Shown piece after piece: positions 27,658 through 36,140 of a stretch of 64,000 nt of DNA (position 1 is its first letter; the number at the start of each line of letters is the position of its first letter). The DNA comes from Mucilaginibacter hurinus (GTDB lineage Bacteria > Bacteroidota > Bacteroidia > Sphingobacteriales > Sphingobacteriaceae). Made by a program: the position numbers and the translations under genes. The stretch is taken from the NCBI RefSeq assembly GCF_003324525.1, contig NZ_QGDC01000002.1, positions 186,001-250,000 of the forward strand. Direction: 5' to 3'. The notes beneath the pieces were generated by a model. That model saw only the letters and a program-made list of their open reading frames with translations. It had not been told where the DNA came from and made no database searches.

Positions 27658-27779
27658 GATAGTGTGATTTAAAATGTTATTAATCGTAGTATAAAGGCTA
27701 AGTTAAAAGGTTTGTTTTAAAAAACCACAAGCAAAAGACGATTATTTTGGTAGAGATTTATTTGTTGATGTTTAAGTGA

Positions 27780-27922
27780 CAATGTGGCCAGTTGGTAGGC
27801 ATTAGATATCGGGATAAGCTGGTTGGAATGTCGTCGGGTTTTGCCGATTTGTTCAATATCGACATGCAAAAACTGAGTATGCTTGATCCATTAGGTGCCA
27901 AACCAAGTTGGTCGTTTCGATA
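27780..27922 (+). pseudogene. Possible 3' remnant of a coding gene (no start)
   Basis: A 47-codon open stretch between stops at 27777 and 27920, without a start codon, reading LVGIRYRDKLVGMSSGFADL and then DMQKLSMLDPLGAKPSWSFR before the stop. Its composition looks protein-like, but I cannot name a family. It sits beside an AACCCCTTCCCCC-type sequence like repeat debris elsewhere in this lineage. Low confidence. Confidence 0.25.
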
Positions 27923-27962
27923 AGAGAACCCCTTCCCCCTTACAAAGGCATTGGAGTGAGGC

Positions 27963-27996
27963 AAAAAAAAAGCCGCTCAATAACTGAACGGCTTTA
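27963..27996 (-). terminator. Intrinsic terminator of rplU-rpmA
   Basis: A minus-strand stem (AAGCCGTTCA with TGAGCGGCTT, one U-G wobble) is followed by a run of nine T residues. Confidence 0.88.
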
Positions 27997-28015
27997 AGTA
28001 TGATTACGCTGATAA

Positions 28016-28453
28016 TTACTCAGCTACAGCTTCTTCTGTTTCTGCAGCGTCAGCTTTTTTTGCTTTAGGTGCTGCTTTTTTTGCTTTTGGAGCTTTTTCG
28101 GCAGTCTCGTCAGCTACCGGCGCAGCTTCAACTTCAACCGCTTTAGTTTCTTTTTTTGCTTTAGGTGCAGGCGCTTTTACTTCTTCAACCAGTGCGGCCT
28201 CAAAAGGGATTACAGACACGTACGAACGATTATCTGCTTTCTTTTTAAACACTACGGTACCATCAATAAGCGCGAATAAAGTATGATCCTTACCTAAACC
28301 AACGTTTAAGCCCGGATTGTGCGGGGTACCACGCTGACGAACAATAACGTTGCCTGCGATTGCCGGCTGACCGCCAAAAATTTTAATACCTAAACGCTTG
28401 CTGTGCGACTCACGGCCGTTACGTGAACTACCGGCTCCTTTTTTGTGTGCCAT
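28016..28453 (-). CDS. rpmA: 50S ribosomal protein L27 with long low-complexity C-terminal tail
   Basis: L27 sits at the peptidyl-transferase centre and contacts tRNA with its N-terminus. The first ~85 residues are standard ([20 protein letters not shown], then [14 protein letters not shown]). The protein is 145 residues instead of ~85-95, and the extra ~55 residues are an Ala/Lys/Glu-rich tail containing three PKAKK-type units, likely disordered. There is no Firmicutes-type N-terminal extension to cleave. It follows rplU by 48 bases in the same transcript. Confidence 0.96.
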   Translation of the reverse strand: MAHKKGAGSSRNGRESHSKRLGIKIFGGQPAIAGNVIVRQRGTPHNPGLNVGLGKDHTLFALIDGTVVFKKKADNRSYVSVIPFEAALVEEVKAPAPKAKKETKAVEVEAAPVADETAEKAPKAKKAAPKAKKADAAETEEAVAE

Positions 28454-28501
28454 TTTCTTATATTTTTTTAGCCGATAGCTATCGGCTGGATTAACAAATA
28501 A

Positions 28502-28810
28502 TTACAGGGCGATACCAGTGATCTGTATCTTGGTAAATTGCTGGCGGTGGCCATTTTTCTTTTTGTAACCTTTTCTTCTTTTCTTTTTGAAGACAATTAC
28601 TTTATCACCTTTTAAATGTGACAGAATGGTAGCCGATACTTTTGCGCCTTTCAAATCAGTGCCTAATTTGAATTTACCTTCGTTTTCTGCTAACAATACA
28701 TTGTCAAATTCAATACTAGCGCCTTCATCTCCCTGTAACCTGTGTACAAAGATCTGCTGGTCTTTTGCAACTTTAAATTGCTGTCCGGCTATACTTACTA
28801 TTGCGTACAT
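28502..28810 (-). CDS. rplU: 50S ribosomal protein L21
   Basis: A 102-residue large-subunit protein binding 23S rRNA. The signature MYAIVSIAGQQFKVAKDQQI is at the N-terminus and KKKRRKGYKKKNGHRQQFT at the C-terminus. First gene of rplU-rpmA, with a clear promoter 33 bases upstream. Confidence 0.97.
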   Translation of the reverse strand: MYAIVSIAGQQFKVAKDQQIFVHRLQGDEGASIEFDNVLLAENEGKFKLGTDLKGAKVSATILSHLKGDKVIVFKKKRRKGYKKKNGHRQQFTKIQITGIAL

Positions 28811-28842
28811 TGTTATTTATTTATGTTTTTAAATTCGAGGTG

Positions 28843-28873
28843 CAAATATAGATATTAAATAATCAATAAGCAA
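28843..28873 (-). promoter_or_regulatory. Promoter of rplU-rpmA
   Basis: On the minus strand TTG (28871-28873) and TATATTTG (28843-28850) are 20 bases apart, an excellent match to the Bacteroidota -33/-7 promoter. It gives a leader of about 30 bases. Confidence 0.7.
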
Positions 28874-28878
28874 GGCCA

Positions 28879-29391
28879 TTATTTTTTACCCCTTGCTTCG
28901 GCATCTGTTAATATTCGCTGTATTTCTTTTATCAGTCGTTCGTTCGCATCTTTAAGCGTTTCATTACCAATATAGTCGGCCGCATACAGCACAGCTTTGG
29001 TTTTTCGTGAATAGTGGAACTCAATTTTATAATGCGGCACTTTGGGGTTGAGCTTGCCGGTACCATTATTTACCTGTTGCGCCGGAAAATTCCAAAACCC
29101 AAGATCAGCCGCCTTCCGGTGAAGGTAAAGCAGGTCGTCTTTAGTCAGCTTAAGTTTTTTATGCACTACAGAATCGCGGGTGTTTAAATACTGGTAATCC
29201 TGCGTTTTTGAATTATATTTATTCAGCAAACTGTCGCCAAACCCATATTCAAACACCATGTATTTAAACTCATTGAATTTATACGGAGCATTGGATACCA
29301 TCATGCCGTAATAATAAAGGCAGTAAGCAAGGAACGGCACAACAACGCTTAACGCCAGGAAAATCTTTTTACTTTTTATGGTCATGGACAC
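28879..29391 (-). CDS. Membrane-anchored protein of unknown function
   Basis: 170 residues with a single N-terminal membrane anchor (FLALSVVVPFLAYCLYYYG) and an outside domain of about 140 residues (MVFEYGFGDSLLNKYNSK, LKLTKDDLLYLHRKAADLGFWN-type helix, KIEFHYSRKTKAVLY). No recognised family or catalytic motif. The N-terminus could start at either of two close ATGs (MSM). Monocistronic. Confidence 0.7.
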   Translation of the reverse strand: MSMTIKSKKIFLALSVVVPFLAYCLYYYGMMVSNAPYKFNEFKYMVFEYGFGDSLLNKYNSKTQDYQYLNTRDSVVHKKLKLTKDDLLYLHRKAADLGFWNFPAQQVNNGTGKLNPKVPHYKIEFHYSRKTKAVLYAADYIGNETLKDANERLIKEIQRILTDAEARGKK

Positions 29392-29474
29392 TTGTATTGC
29401 GGTGACTTTGTTCTATTTCACCGATTTAACTAGGTACAAAGATAAATTCGAAATCGGACATACGAAATCTGACA

Positions 29475-30848
29475 TTAATTATCTATCTCCCCCTCCCACT
29501 TGCTTACTACAGCGGTGGCCATTGCGTTGCCTAACACGTTGGTAGCCGAACGGCCCATATCAAGCAAAGGATCAATACCTATCAGTAAAGCCAGGCCTGC
29601 TTCAGGTATATCAAACATAGCTATAGTTCCGGCTATTACTACAAGCGATGCACGTGGCACTCCCGCTATGCCCTTACTGGTTAACATAAGCACAAGCAGC
29701 ATGGATAGCTGTTGCTGAAATGATAGTTCAATTCCGTAAGACTGTGCTAAAAACAACGAAGCAAAGGTCATATACATCATTGAACCGTCAAGGTTAAAAG
29801 AATAACCTAAAGGAAGTACAAAACTTACTATTTTATTATTGCAGCCAAACCGTTCAAGTTCCATAAGTACCCTGGGATACGCAGCCTCGCTTGTTGAGGT
29901 GCTAAACGCTACCAGCATCGCATCTTTTATACGGCCTACCAGGGTAAATACGCGTTTGTTTAAAACCACGTAACCGGCCATTATAATTACCAGCCACAGT
30001 AGCAATAATCCAAAATAAAATTCACCTATAAATATGGCGTAAGTGGATAATATCCCTAAACCCTGCTTGGCGATAATGGCTGTAATGGCACCAAAGACTG
30101 CCAAAGGTGCAACGTTCATTACATAACCCGTAACCTTTAAAATTACATGTGCTATAGCATCCATTGCTTTAATCACCACTTCGCCTTTTTCGCCGATGGC
30201 GGCTGTACCTACACCAAAAAACAAAGAGAAGACCACAATTTGTAGTATCTCATTGGTAGCCATAGCTTCTATAAAACTTTTTGGGAATACGTGATTTATA
30301 AAATCTCTGAGGGAAAGTGCCGTTTTTTGTATACCTGTGCCTATATGACTGTCGGGCAATGGCAGCTGCATGGCTTTGCCCGGTTCAAACAGGTTTACAA
30401 GCACCATGCCCAATAATAACGAAACCAAGGTAGCGCTTAAAAACCAAAGGAGGGTTTTGCCGCCTATCCGGCCAACAGATTTTATGTCGCCCACTTTGGC
30501 AACACCAACAACCAGCGTTGTAAATACCAGCGGGGCAACAATCATTTTTATCAGCCGCAAAAAAATGTCACTTAATATGTTAAAACCAACCAGTTTGTTA
30601 TCGCGCAACACATCGTTAGCTTTACGTATAGCAGATTGCTCGGCGCGCTGTGTTTTAAGATCATGGTAGGCTGACGAGGTTGTATCCGTTACTTTTGCCA
30701 GGCTGGCATCAATGGATTTTACAGCCGTTTCAGCAGCGGCTATGTTATTATTGATATCATTGATTACGTGTTTATTATACAGGTAACCTGTGATAACGCC
30801 CACAATAAGGGCCGCAAAAATGTAGAGGGTAAGTTTGCTACGGTGCAT
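29475..30848 (-). CDS. Dicarboxylate/amino acid:cation symporter (SDF/GltP-DctA family)
   Basis: 457 residues. The serine-rich re-entrant loop AFSTSTSEAAYPRVL and the substrate/ion motif LGYSFNLDGSMMYM are both present, along with the C-terminal GIDPLLDMGRSATNVLGNA. The first ~60 residues after helix 1 form an unusual charged insert (NIAAAETAVKSIDASLAK...) absent in typical GltP. It should import glutamate, aspartate or C4-dicarboxylates with H+ or Na+. Confidence 0.94.
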   Translation of the reverse strand: MHRSKLTLYIFAALIVGVITGYLYNKHVINDINNNIAAAETAVKSIDASLAKVTDTTSSAYHDLKTQRAEQSAIRKANDVLRDNKLVGFNILSDIFLRLIKMIVAPLVFTTLVVGVAKVGDIKSVGRIGGKTLLWFLSATLVSLLLGMVLVNLFEPGKAMQLPLPDSHIGTGIQKTALSLRDFINHVFPKSFIEAMATNEILQIVVFSLFFGVGTAAIGEKGEVVIKAMDAIAHVILKVTGYVMNVAPLAVFGAITAIIAKQGLGILSTYAIFIGEFYFGLLLLWLVIIMAGYVVLNKRVFTLVGRIKDAMLVAFSTSTSEAAYPRVLMELERFGCNNKIVSFVLPLGYSFNLDGSMMYMTFASLFLAQSYGIELSFQQQLSMLLVLMLTSKGIAGVPRASLVVIAGTIAMFDIPEAGLALLIGIDPLLDMGRSATNVLGNAMATAVVSKWEGEIDN

Positions 30849-30953
30849 TCAAGTCAGTTAAGCCGGTAAAGATAACGATTTATAGAGAGTAACTACGACG
30901 ATTATCTGGTCGCAACTACACACCTCTATAGTATCCACACGCGGTAAAATAGT

Positions 30954-31280
30954 CTATACAGCTACCTTCGCTACTTTAACAGCTGTGCCATAAGCCAATA
31001 CTTCAGTTACACCCTGCATAACTTCGTTCGCATCGTAGCGCATGCTGATAATGGCGTTCGCGCCAACTTCCTGCGCGTGCAGTATTAATAAATTATAAGC
31101 TTCCTGCCGGGCTTTTTCGCAAAGCTCGGTATAAATTGAGTTGCGCCCGCCTACTATAGTTTGTAAACCGCCCAAAATGTTACCGCCTATGCCCCGTGAC
31201 CGGACAGTTATGCCTCTGACTACGCCCAGGTGATCGGTGATTGTATATCCCTCTAAATGTGTGCTGGTTGTTACTAACAT
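30954..31280 (-). CDS. YbjQ/UPF0145 family protein
   Basis: 108 residues, normal length, with the family pattern TTSTHLEGYTITDHLGVVRG, GGLQTIVGGRNSIYTELCEKAR and GANAIISMRYDANEV. Members form a pentameric or hexameric ring fold once called heavy-metal-binding; the real function is unknown. Confidence 0.9.
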   Translation of the reverse strand: MLVTTSTHLEGYTITDHLGVVRGITVRSRGIGGNILGGLQTIVGGRNSIYTELCEKARQEAYNLLILHAQEVGANAIISMRYDANEVMQGVTEVLAYGTAVKVAKVAV

Positions 31281-31360
31281 GATACTTTATTTTATGCTCA
31301 AACATAGTTGATATATATTACATTCTATACGACTAACATTTATTAATTTGCCGCACATTT

Positions 31361-31888
31361 ATGAGCATTTCAGCCTACGGCTTACAAAACATAAAAAAAG
31401 AGATTCAGCACCTGCCGCACGAGCAACTGCAGGAATTGTTGCTGCGCACAGCACGGTATAAAAAGGAAACCAAGGAATTGCTGGCCTATTTGCTGTTTGA
31501 AGCTCATGACGAAGCCGCCTTTGTAGAGAAAGTTAAGGCAGAGCTTGGTTTTATGTTTAGCCAACTGCCGGTACAAAGCTATTTTGCAGCCAAGGCCCTG
31601 CGTAAAATATTAAGGCTTATAAGCAAATATGTTAAGTTTATGGGTTCTAAAACAGCAGAAATAGAACTCCTGGTAAACTTTGGCCATAATTACCTGCAAT
31701 ATGCCGACCAGCGTACTTCTTACAAGCCTATGCGCCTTATTTTTGTTCGTCAGCTCGACAAAATACGTACGTCTATAAAAAAACTGCATGAGGATTTACA
31801 GTTTGACTATACCAACGACTATGAAGTGTTGCTGGCTGATGCTGATAAAAAATTACAGTGGTTAAATATTAACGACCATGCCTTGTAA
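31361..31888 (+). CDS. Helical protein of unknown function upstream of a sigma factor
   Basis: 175 residues, almost all predicted helix and rich in Lys, Leu and Gln (NIKKEIQHLPHEQLQELLLR, KALRKILRLISKYVKFMGSK). No signal peptide or membrane segment. It precedes the sigma-factor gene by 43 bases on the same strand and may be cotranscribed. I do not recognise a named family. Confidence 0.7.
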   Translation: MSISAYGLQNIKKEIQHLPHEQLQELLLRTARYKKETKELLAYLLFEAHDEAAFVEKVKAELGFMFSQLPVQSYFAAKALRKILRLISKYVKFMGSKTAEIELLVNFGHNYLQYADQRTSYKPMRLIFVRQLDKIRTSIKKLHEDLQFDYTNDYEVLLADADKKLQWLNINDHAL

Positions 31889-31931
31889 CAATTGCCTGAG
31901 TTTTTTATCTTAACACCATATTAACTGTAAC

Positions 31932-32429
31932 GTGTCAGATAAAGAGGCAGCTTTTAAACAAATATTTGAAGCCAATTCAAAAAAAATATTTCACCTGTGT
32001 TATGGATACACAGGCGACGACGACGCGGCTAATGACCTTTTACAGGAGACGTTTTTGAAGGTTTGGCAAAATCTCGAAAAATTTCGTAACCAGGCTATGA
32101 TATCCACCTGGATATATCGCATAGCCGTAAACACCTGCCTTACCTACCTGCGCTCAGAAAAACGCCAGGCTAAGGACGAACTTACTCCGCAAATAGCTGA
32201 AACCAAACGCGAAGAATTATCAGAAAAAAACGAGCAGGTAGCCCTGCTTTATAAATGCATATCAAAACTGGAAGAGTCGGAAAGAATTATTATCACCATG
32301 GTACTGGACGAGGTTCCGTACAATGAGATTGCCGAAATTTCGGGCATATCAGAGGGTAACCTGCGGGTAAAGATCCACCGCATAAAACAAAAGTTAACGG
32401 AATTATATAACCAGTATGAAAGACTTTGA
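31932..32429 (+). CDS. ECF-type RNA polymerase sigma factor (sigma-70 family)
   Basis: 165 residues starting at GTG 31932. Region 2 is visible as DDAANDLLQETFLKVWQNLEKF with WIYRIAVNTCLTYLR (about 31-75), and region 4 as LEESERIIITMVLDEVPYNEIAEISGISEGNLRVKIHR (about 110-150). It overlaps the following membrane-protein gene by 14 bases, typical of a sigma/anti-sigma pair. Target promoters and signal are unknown. Confidence 0.92.
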   Translation: MSDKEAAFKQIFEANSKKIFHLCYGYTGDDDAANDLLQETFLKVWQNLEKFRNQAMISTWIYRIAVNTCLTYLRSEKRQAKDELTPQIAETKREELSEKNEQVALLYKCISKLEESERIIITMVLDEVPYNEIAEISGISEGNLRVKIHRIKQKLTELYNQYERL

Positions 32430-33048
32430 TCAATTAATGTCGGTTTGGCAGGAACAGCCAAAACGCGATCAGCTTTCAGTAGACGAGGCACTGAAGGGGG
32501 TTAAGCGTGGCATGGGCAGCCTTAATAAAAAAATGCTGATTAATATTGCCGGTATGCTAATGGCTGCGACTGCTGTATTATTTGTAATGCTGTTTTTAGC
32601 CTTCAATTCGTGGGTAACCTACCTGGGCATAGGTATTATGCTGGCCACCATGCTGCTCTACTTATCAGTAATGATAAAAGACTACTTGTTGATTAACCAG
32701 CGCGATGTTACCACTAATCCTGCCGAATATTTGCAAAGCCTTAAAGATTACCAGCGTAGCCGTGCCAACCTTAACGGCTGGTTGTACTATATATATATCT
32801 TATTGTTAAGCACAGGCCTCTCGTTATACCTGTATGAGGTGATGTATTATGTAACGCCTGTAATAAAATTTGGCTTTTACGGCTTCATTATAGTATGGCT
32901 GCTGTTTTGCACATTTTATCTTAAAAACCGCATTTATAAAGCAGAACAGGAAAAGCTTGACCAGATGGTAGACCGCTTAGCGCGGCTACAGGATCAATTC
33001 ATCCCCTACCCACCTGAGGGTGAACCTTTAGAAGAAACAGATAAATAA
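32416..33048 (+). CDS. Membrane protein, putative anti-sigma partner
   Basis: 210 residues. A ~35-residue cytoplasmic N-terminus (MKDFDQLMSVWQEQP) precedes four hydrophobic segments in two pairs (about 40-60, 65-85, 120-140, 145-165) and a charged C-terminal tail (YPPEGEPLEETDK). It overlaps the sigma gene, and this context suggests it holds the sigma factor inactive at the membrane. It lacks a visible zinc anti-sigma HxxxCxxC motif, so that role is inferred from position only. Confidence 0.72.
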   Translation: MKDFDQLMSVWQEQPKRDQLSVDEALKGVKRGMGSLNKKMLINIAGMLMAATAVLFVMLFLAFNSWVTYLGIGIMLATMLLYLSVMIKDYLLINQRDVTTNPAEYLQSLKDYQRSRANLNGWLYYIYILLLSTGLSLYLYEVMYYVTPVIKFGFYGFIIVWLLFCTFYLKNRIYKAEQEKLDQMVDRLARLQDQFIPYPPEGEPLEETDK

Positions 33049-33212
33049 TTAAGATAAATCAGATATCAAGGAAAACATTCTGAGCAAATAATGGAGAGAT
33101 GAATTAACTATTATTAGCAGGTCACCTTTTGCTTTGACCCGGCGTTATGAATATCTGAAGATATTTATTTATACCACAGATAACGCATTGCAAAACCTCC
33201 ATGCAACGGCAC

Positions 33213-34397
33213 TTACCCCCGCATAAACGGATTAAAATTCCTTGTCCCTATCTCCATCCCTGCCGCACGGCAAACCGTTTTCTCGCCAAATTTAAAGTTA
33301 ATGGTATCCAGTGCCTGGTACAGACGTATACGTTCCTCGTTATCTTCAAAAAGGTTGATTTGGTAACTTCCTGTTGTAAGATTGCTTAAACGTACACCTA
33401 TGAGCCTGATAGGACGATTCGGGTCCCATGCTTTAGTGAGCAGGTTTTTTATACCCGGAATCAAAATATGCTCGGCCGCGGTTAAACCTATCTTTTCCTG
33501 CTGAGTATGTGTTTCAAAATTGGCATACCGTACTTTAATAGCCAGGCACGATGTAAGCATGTTCTCTTTACGCAGTTTAAAAGATAGTTCTTCCGTCATG
33601 CTAACCAGAACAGTTTCCAATGTACGGCGGTCCTTAACATCATTATGGAAAGTGGTTTCTGTAGAGATTGATTTACGGTCGCTATGCGGCACTATCTCGC
33701 TATGGTCAATACCCCTCGCTTTTTCCCAGATAAACATGCCCGACTTTCCAAACAACGTTTGCAGAAACCGCAGGTCAACCCGCTGCAGGTCTCCAATTTT
33801 TTCTATACCATACTCATATAACTTTTTGCAGGTTTTTTCACCCAGCATAGGAATTTTTCTGATAGGCAGCGGGGCCAAAAATTCCATTTCCTCCCCGTGT
33901 GGTATTAACAGCTGCCCGTTCGGTTTTGCAGCATTGGTGGCCATTTTTGCAACCGTTTTGCTTGATGCCATACCGAAGGAGATTGGCAGTCCGGTTTCTT
34001 TTATGATCTTTTGCCGCAGATCCGATGCAAGTTTATAAGCATCATGGTAACGGTCCATCCCGGTTAAGTCAATATAAAATTCGTCAATGGAAGTCTTTTG
34101 ATATACCGGCACCATCTCATGGATAATCTGCGTCACCTCACGGGATGCCTCACCATACCGGCCATGGCTGCCGCGTATCAAAATAGCATGCGGGCAAAGC
34201 TTTAATGCCTGCCGTGTAGGCATAGCCGAATGGATGCCATATCGCCTCGCCTCGTAACTGCATGATGCCACAACACCGCGCTCAGCTGATCCGCCTATTA
34301 AAACCGGTTTCCCAATAAGTTCAGGATTAAACTTCCGTTCTACCGATACAAAGAATGAATCGAGATCGATGTGTACTATCTGCCGTTTGGGCTCCAT
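33213..34397 (-). CDS. dinB: DNA polymerase IV (Y-family, DinB)
   Basis: Error-prone translesion polymerase. 394 residues. The palm metal ligands are Asp11 (HIDLDSFFVSVE) and Asp105-Glu106 (SIDEFY); the finger pattern SCSYEARRYGIHSAMP and the thumb/HhH motif KIPMLGEKTCKKLYEYGI follow. The little-finger domain occupies the last ~110 residues. The protein ends without a typical QLxLF clamp-binding peptide, though QINLF near residue 357 could serve. Monocistronic. Confidence 0.95.
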   Translation of the reverse strand: MEPKRQIVHIDLDSFFVSVERKFNPELIGKPVLIGGSAERGVVASCSYEARRYGIHSAMPTRQALKLCPHAILIRGSHGRYGEASREVTQIIHEMVPVYQKTSIDEFYIDLTGMDRYHDAYKLASDLRQKIIKETGLPISFGMASSKTVAKMATNAAKPNGQLLIPHGEEMEFLAPLPIRKIPMLGEKTCKKLYEYGIEKIGDLQRVDLRFLQTLFGKSGMFIWEKARGIDHSEIVPHSDRKSISTETTFHNDVKDRRTLETVLVSMTEELSFKLRKENMLTSCLAIKVRYANFETHTQQEKIGLTAAEHILIPGIKNLLTKAWDPNRPIRLIGVRLSNLTTGSYQINLFEDNEERIRLYQALDTINFKFGEKTVCRAAGMEIGTRNFNPFMRG

Positions 34398-34466
34398 AAA
34401 ACAAATTTGTGAAATTTATTTGAATTACTAAAATTTTTAGTAAAGTTTGTAACCAAAATCACCACC

Positions 34467-35053
34467 ATGCACTACGCCCAATATAGGTTCCTGTTTTCGC
34501 CGCCACAACATGTAAAGGATAAAATTAAAGAGTATAAGCAAGTATCCATCGATAAAATAGGGACGTTTGACAGTATGCACTCAACGGCTTACATCAGCAT
34601 CCCTTTTGATGAGGGCAGGCAAAAAACTTTTGTACTGGAACCTGCGCTCATACGCATGGAAAAATCATTGAACAGTATGCCACCGATAAAGCTGGATATT
34701 GTAGGCTTTGACGCATTTGCCAACCATGTAACCGGCTATACCATATACGCAGCGTTTGATATAAATGATAAGGTAAAAAACTGGATTAAGCTCTTGTTTC
34801 GGAGTATGAATATGAAGCAGCAAAGTTTTAAGCCTCACATTACTATTGCCAGAAACATTCCCGAAGAAAGTTATCGTGTGCTATGGCATGGTTTATGAAA
34901 CAACGCTTTAAAGATAGTTTTGAAATTCCTGAGCTATTGATCAGTAAACGCGAGCCGTTTGGCTATGATACATCGTGGAAAGAGTTTAAACGTATCCAGT
35001 TTTTAAATCAGTTAAATAGCCCGGCCTCTTTTGACAATCCTACCTTGTTCTGA
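34467..35053 (+). pseudogene. 2'-5' RNA ligase/phosphoesterase-like gene with a frameshift
   Basis: The first 143 codons (34467-34898) have the 2H phosphoesterase pattern: first motif HSTAYISIPF (HxTxxxS-like) and second HITIAR. The frame then stops at TGA 34896. From about 34886 the +1-shifted frame continues at once with WFMKQRFKDSFEIPELLI, KREPFGYD and KEFKRIQFLN before TGA at 35051-35053. That matches the normal C-terminus after the LWPxF element, giving ~195 residues, the usual length. One lost base near 34886-34889 explains the break. It may be a decaying gene or a sequencing slip. Confidence 0.78.
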
Positions 35054-35107
35054 CACAGTGTTTTAAGGACTTTTGGTTTTTTTTTACCCCGAAACCAAAC
35101 CTTTTCC

Positions 35108-35115
35108 TATATTTG
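35108..35115 (+). promoter_or_regulatory. -7 element of the SRP RNA gene
   Basis: TATATTTG matches TAnnTTTG exactly, ending five bases before the RNA's 5' stem. The -33 region is a T-run without a clear TTG. Confidence 0.55.
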
Positions 35116-35119
35116 CGGC

Positions 35120-35216
35120 GGGTAAGTCTTTTACGACCAGCTCCTCTTGAACTCCCCCAGGGTGGGAACGCAGCAAGGGTAGAGGGTTGTAGCGGTGCGA
35201 TAAAAGTAGCTTACCC
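35120..35216 (+). ncRNA. ffs: Signal recognition particle RNA (4.5S, small bacterial type)
   Basis: A ~97-base RNA that folds back on itself: 5' GGGTAAG (35120-35126) pairs with 3' CTTACCC (35210-35216). The apical domain contains CAGGGTGGGAACGCAGCAAG, with the GGAA-type tetraloop region and the conserved AGCA internal loop bound by Ffh. The T-rich tail after 35216 fits an intrinsic end. It works with Ffh in cotranslational membrane targeting. Confidence 0.9.
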
Positions 35217-35292
35217 ATTTTTTATTTCTAAAAATTACGTTTTAGCCGGATAAAGTCTCCGGGCTGATAAAACCCAACAATCGATTGCAGAC

Positions 35293-35952
35293 ATGAAATT
35301 CTTTATTGACACAGCTAATCTTGCACAAATAAAAGAGGCGCATGAACTAGGCGTTTTAGATGGTGTTACTACCAACCCTTCGCTAATGGCCAAAGAAGGT
35401 ATTACCGGCCATGATAATATTATAGCTCATTACAAAGCCATTTGCGAAATTACTGATGGCGATGTGAGCGCTGAAGTTATTGCTACCACGTTTGACGAGA
35501 TAGTTACCGAAGGCGAAGCGCTGGCCAAATTACACCCGCGCATAGTAGTAAAAGTACCAATGATAAAAGATGGCGTGCGTGCCATTAAGCATTTCAGTTC
35601 AAAAGGTATAAAAACCAATTGCACATTAGTATTCTCGGCCGGACAGGCCTTGTTGGCTGCAAAAGCCGGCGCTACTTATGTATCCCCTTTTATCGGCCGT
35701 TTGGACGATGTATCAACAGATGGCATGCAACTGATTGAAGATATCCGGTTGATATATGATAATTATGGTTACGAAACACAAATATTAGCAGCGTCAGTTC
35801 GTCACCCTATGCACATTATACAATGCGCTAAAATAGGTTCGGATGTAATTACCGGTCCGTTAAGCGCTATTACGGCATTGCTTAAACATCCGCTTACTGA
35901 TAGTGGCCTGGCCCAGTTTTTAGCCGACCATGCTAAGGCCGCGGGAAAATAA
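35293..35952 (+). CDS. fsa: Transaldolase / fructose-6-phosphate aldolase family
   Basis: 219-residue small transaldolase (TalC/FSA type). The Schiff-base Lys is Lys87 in the VVKVPM strand; Asp6 (FIDTANL), [11 protein letters not shown] at 26-36 and the phosphate-binding end ([20 protein letters not shown]) are all in place. Such proteins are either classical small transaldolases of the pentose phosphate pathway or true F6P aldolases, and the sequence alone does not settle which. It lies 76 bases after the SRP RNA and has its own terminator. Confidence 0.92.
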   Translation: MKFFIDTANLAQIKEAHELGVLDGVTTNPSLMAKEGITGHDNIIAHYKAICEITDGDVSAEVIATTFDEIVTEGEALAKLHPRIVVKVPMIKDGVRAIKHFSSKGIKTNCTLVFSAGQALLAAKAGATYVSPFIGRLDDVSTDGMQLIEDIRLIYDNYGYETQILAASVRHPMHIIQCAKIGSDVITGPLSAITALLKHPLTDSGLAQFLADHAKAAGK

Positions 35953-35989
35953 TGCTCTTACCCATACAGTGAGAATTTTGAAAAAGCTT

Positions 35990-36025
35990 AAATGCCATCC
36001 CTGTTCAGGATGGCATTTTTTTTTG
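35990..36025 (+). terminator. Intrinsic terminator of the transaldolase gene
   Basis: A perfect 11-bp stem (AAATGCCATCC with its complement) and seven-base loop followed by a long T-run. Confidence 0.92.
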
Positions 36026-36140
36026 TCTCACCCTGCCCTATCTGAGGATCAGGTATTATTTTGGTTTTCCTATTGTAAATATTATTCTGTTAAATATAAA
36101 ATTCTGTAAATTCTGATCCAGACGGCTAACTTAGCGGGAT

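Noticed and set aside
27758-27964. 68-codon minus-strand ORF between the peroxiredoxin and L27 genes
   Set aside because: It overlaps the rplU-rpmA terminator and repeat-like sequence, and its residues look random; the opposite strand looks more protein-like.
32249-32491. Minus-strand ORF opposite the sigma/anti-sigma junction
   Set aside because: Antisense shadow of two well-supported genes.
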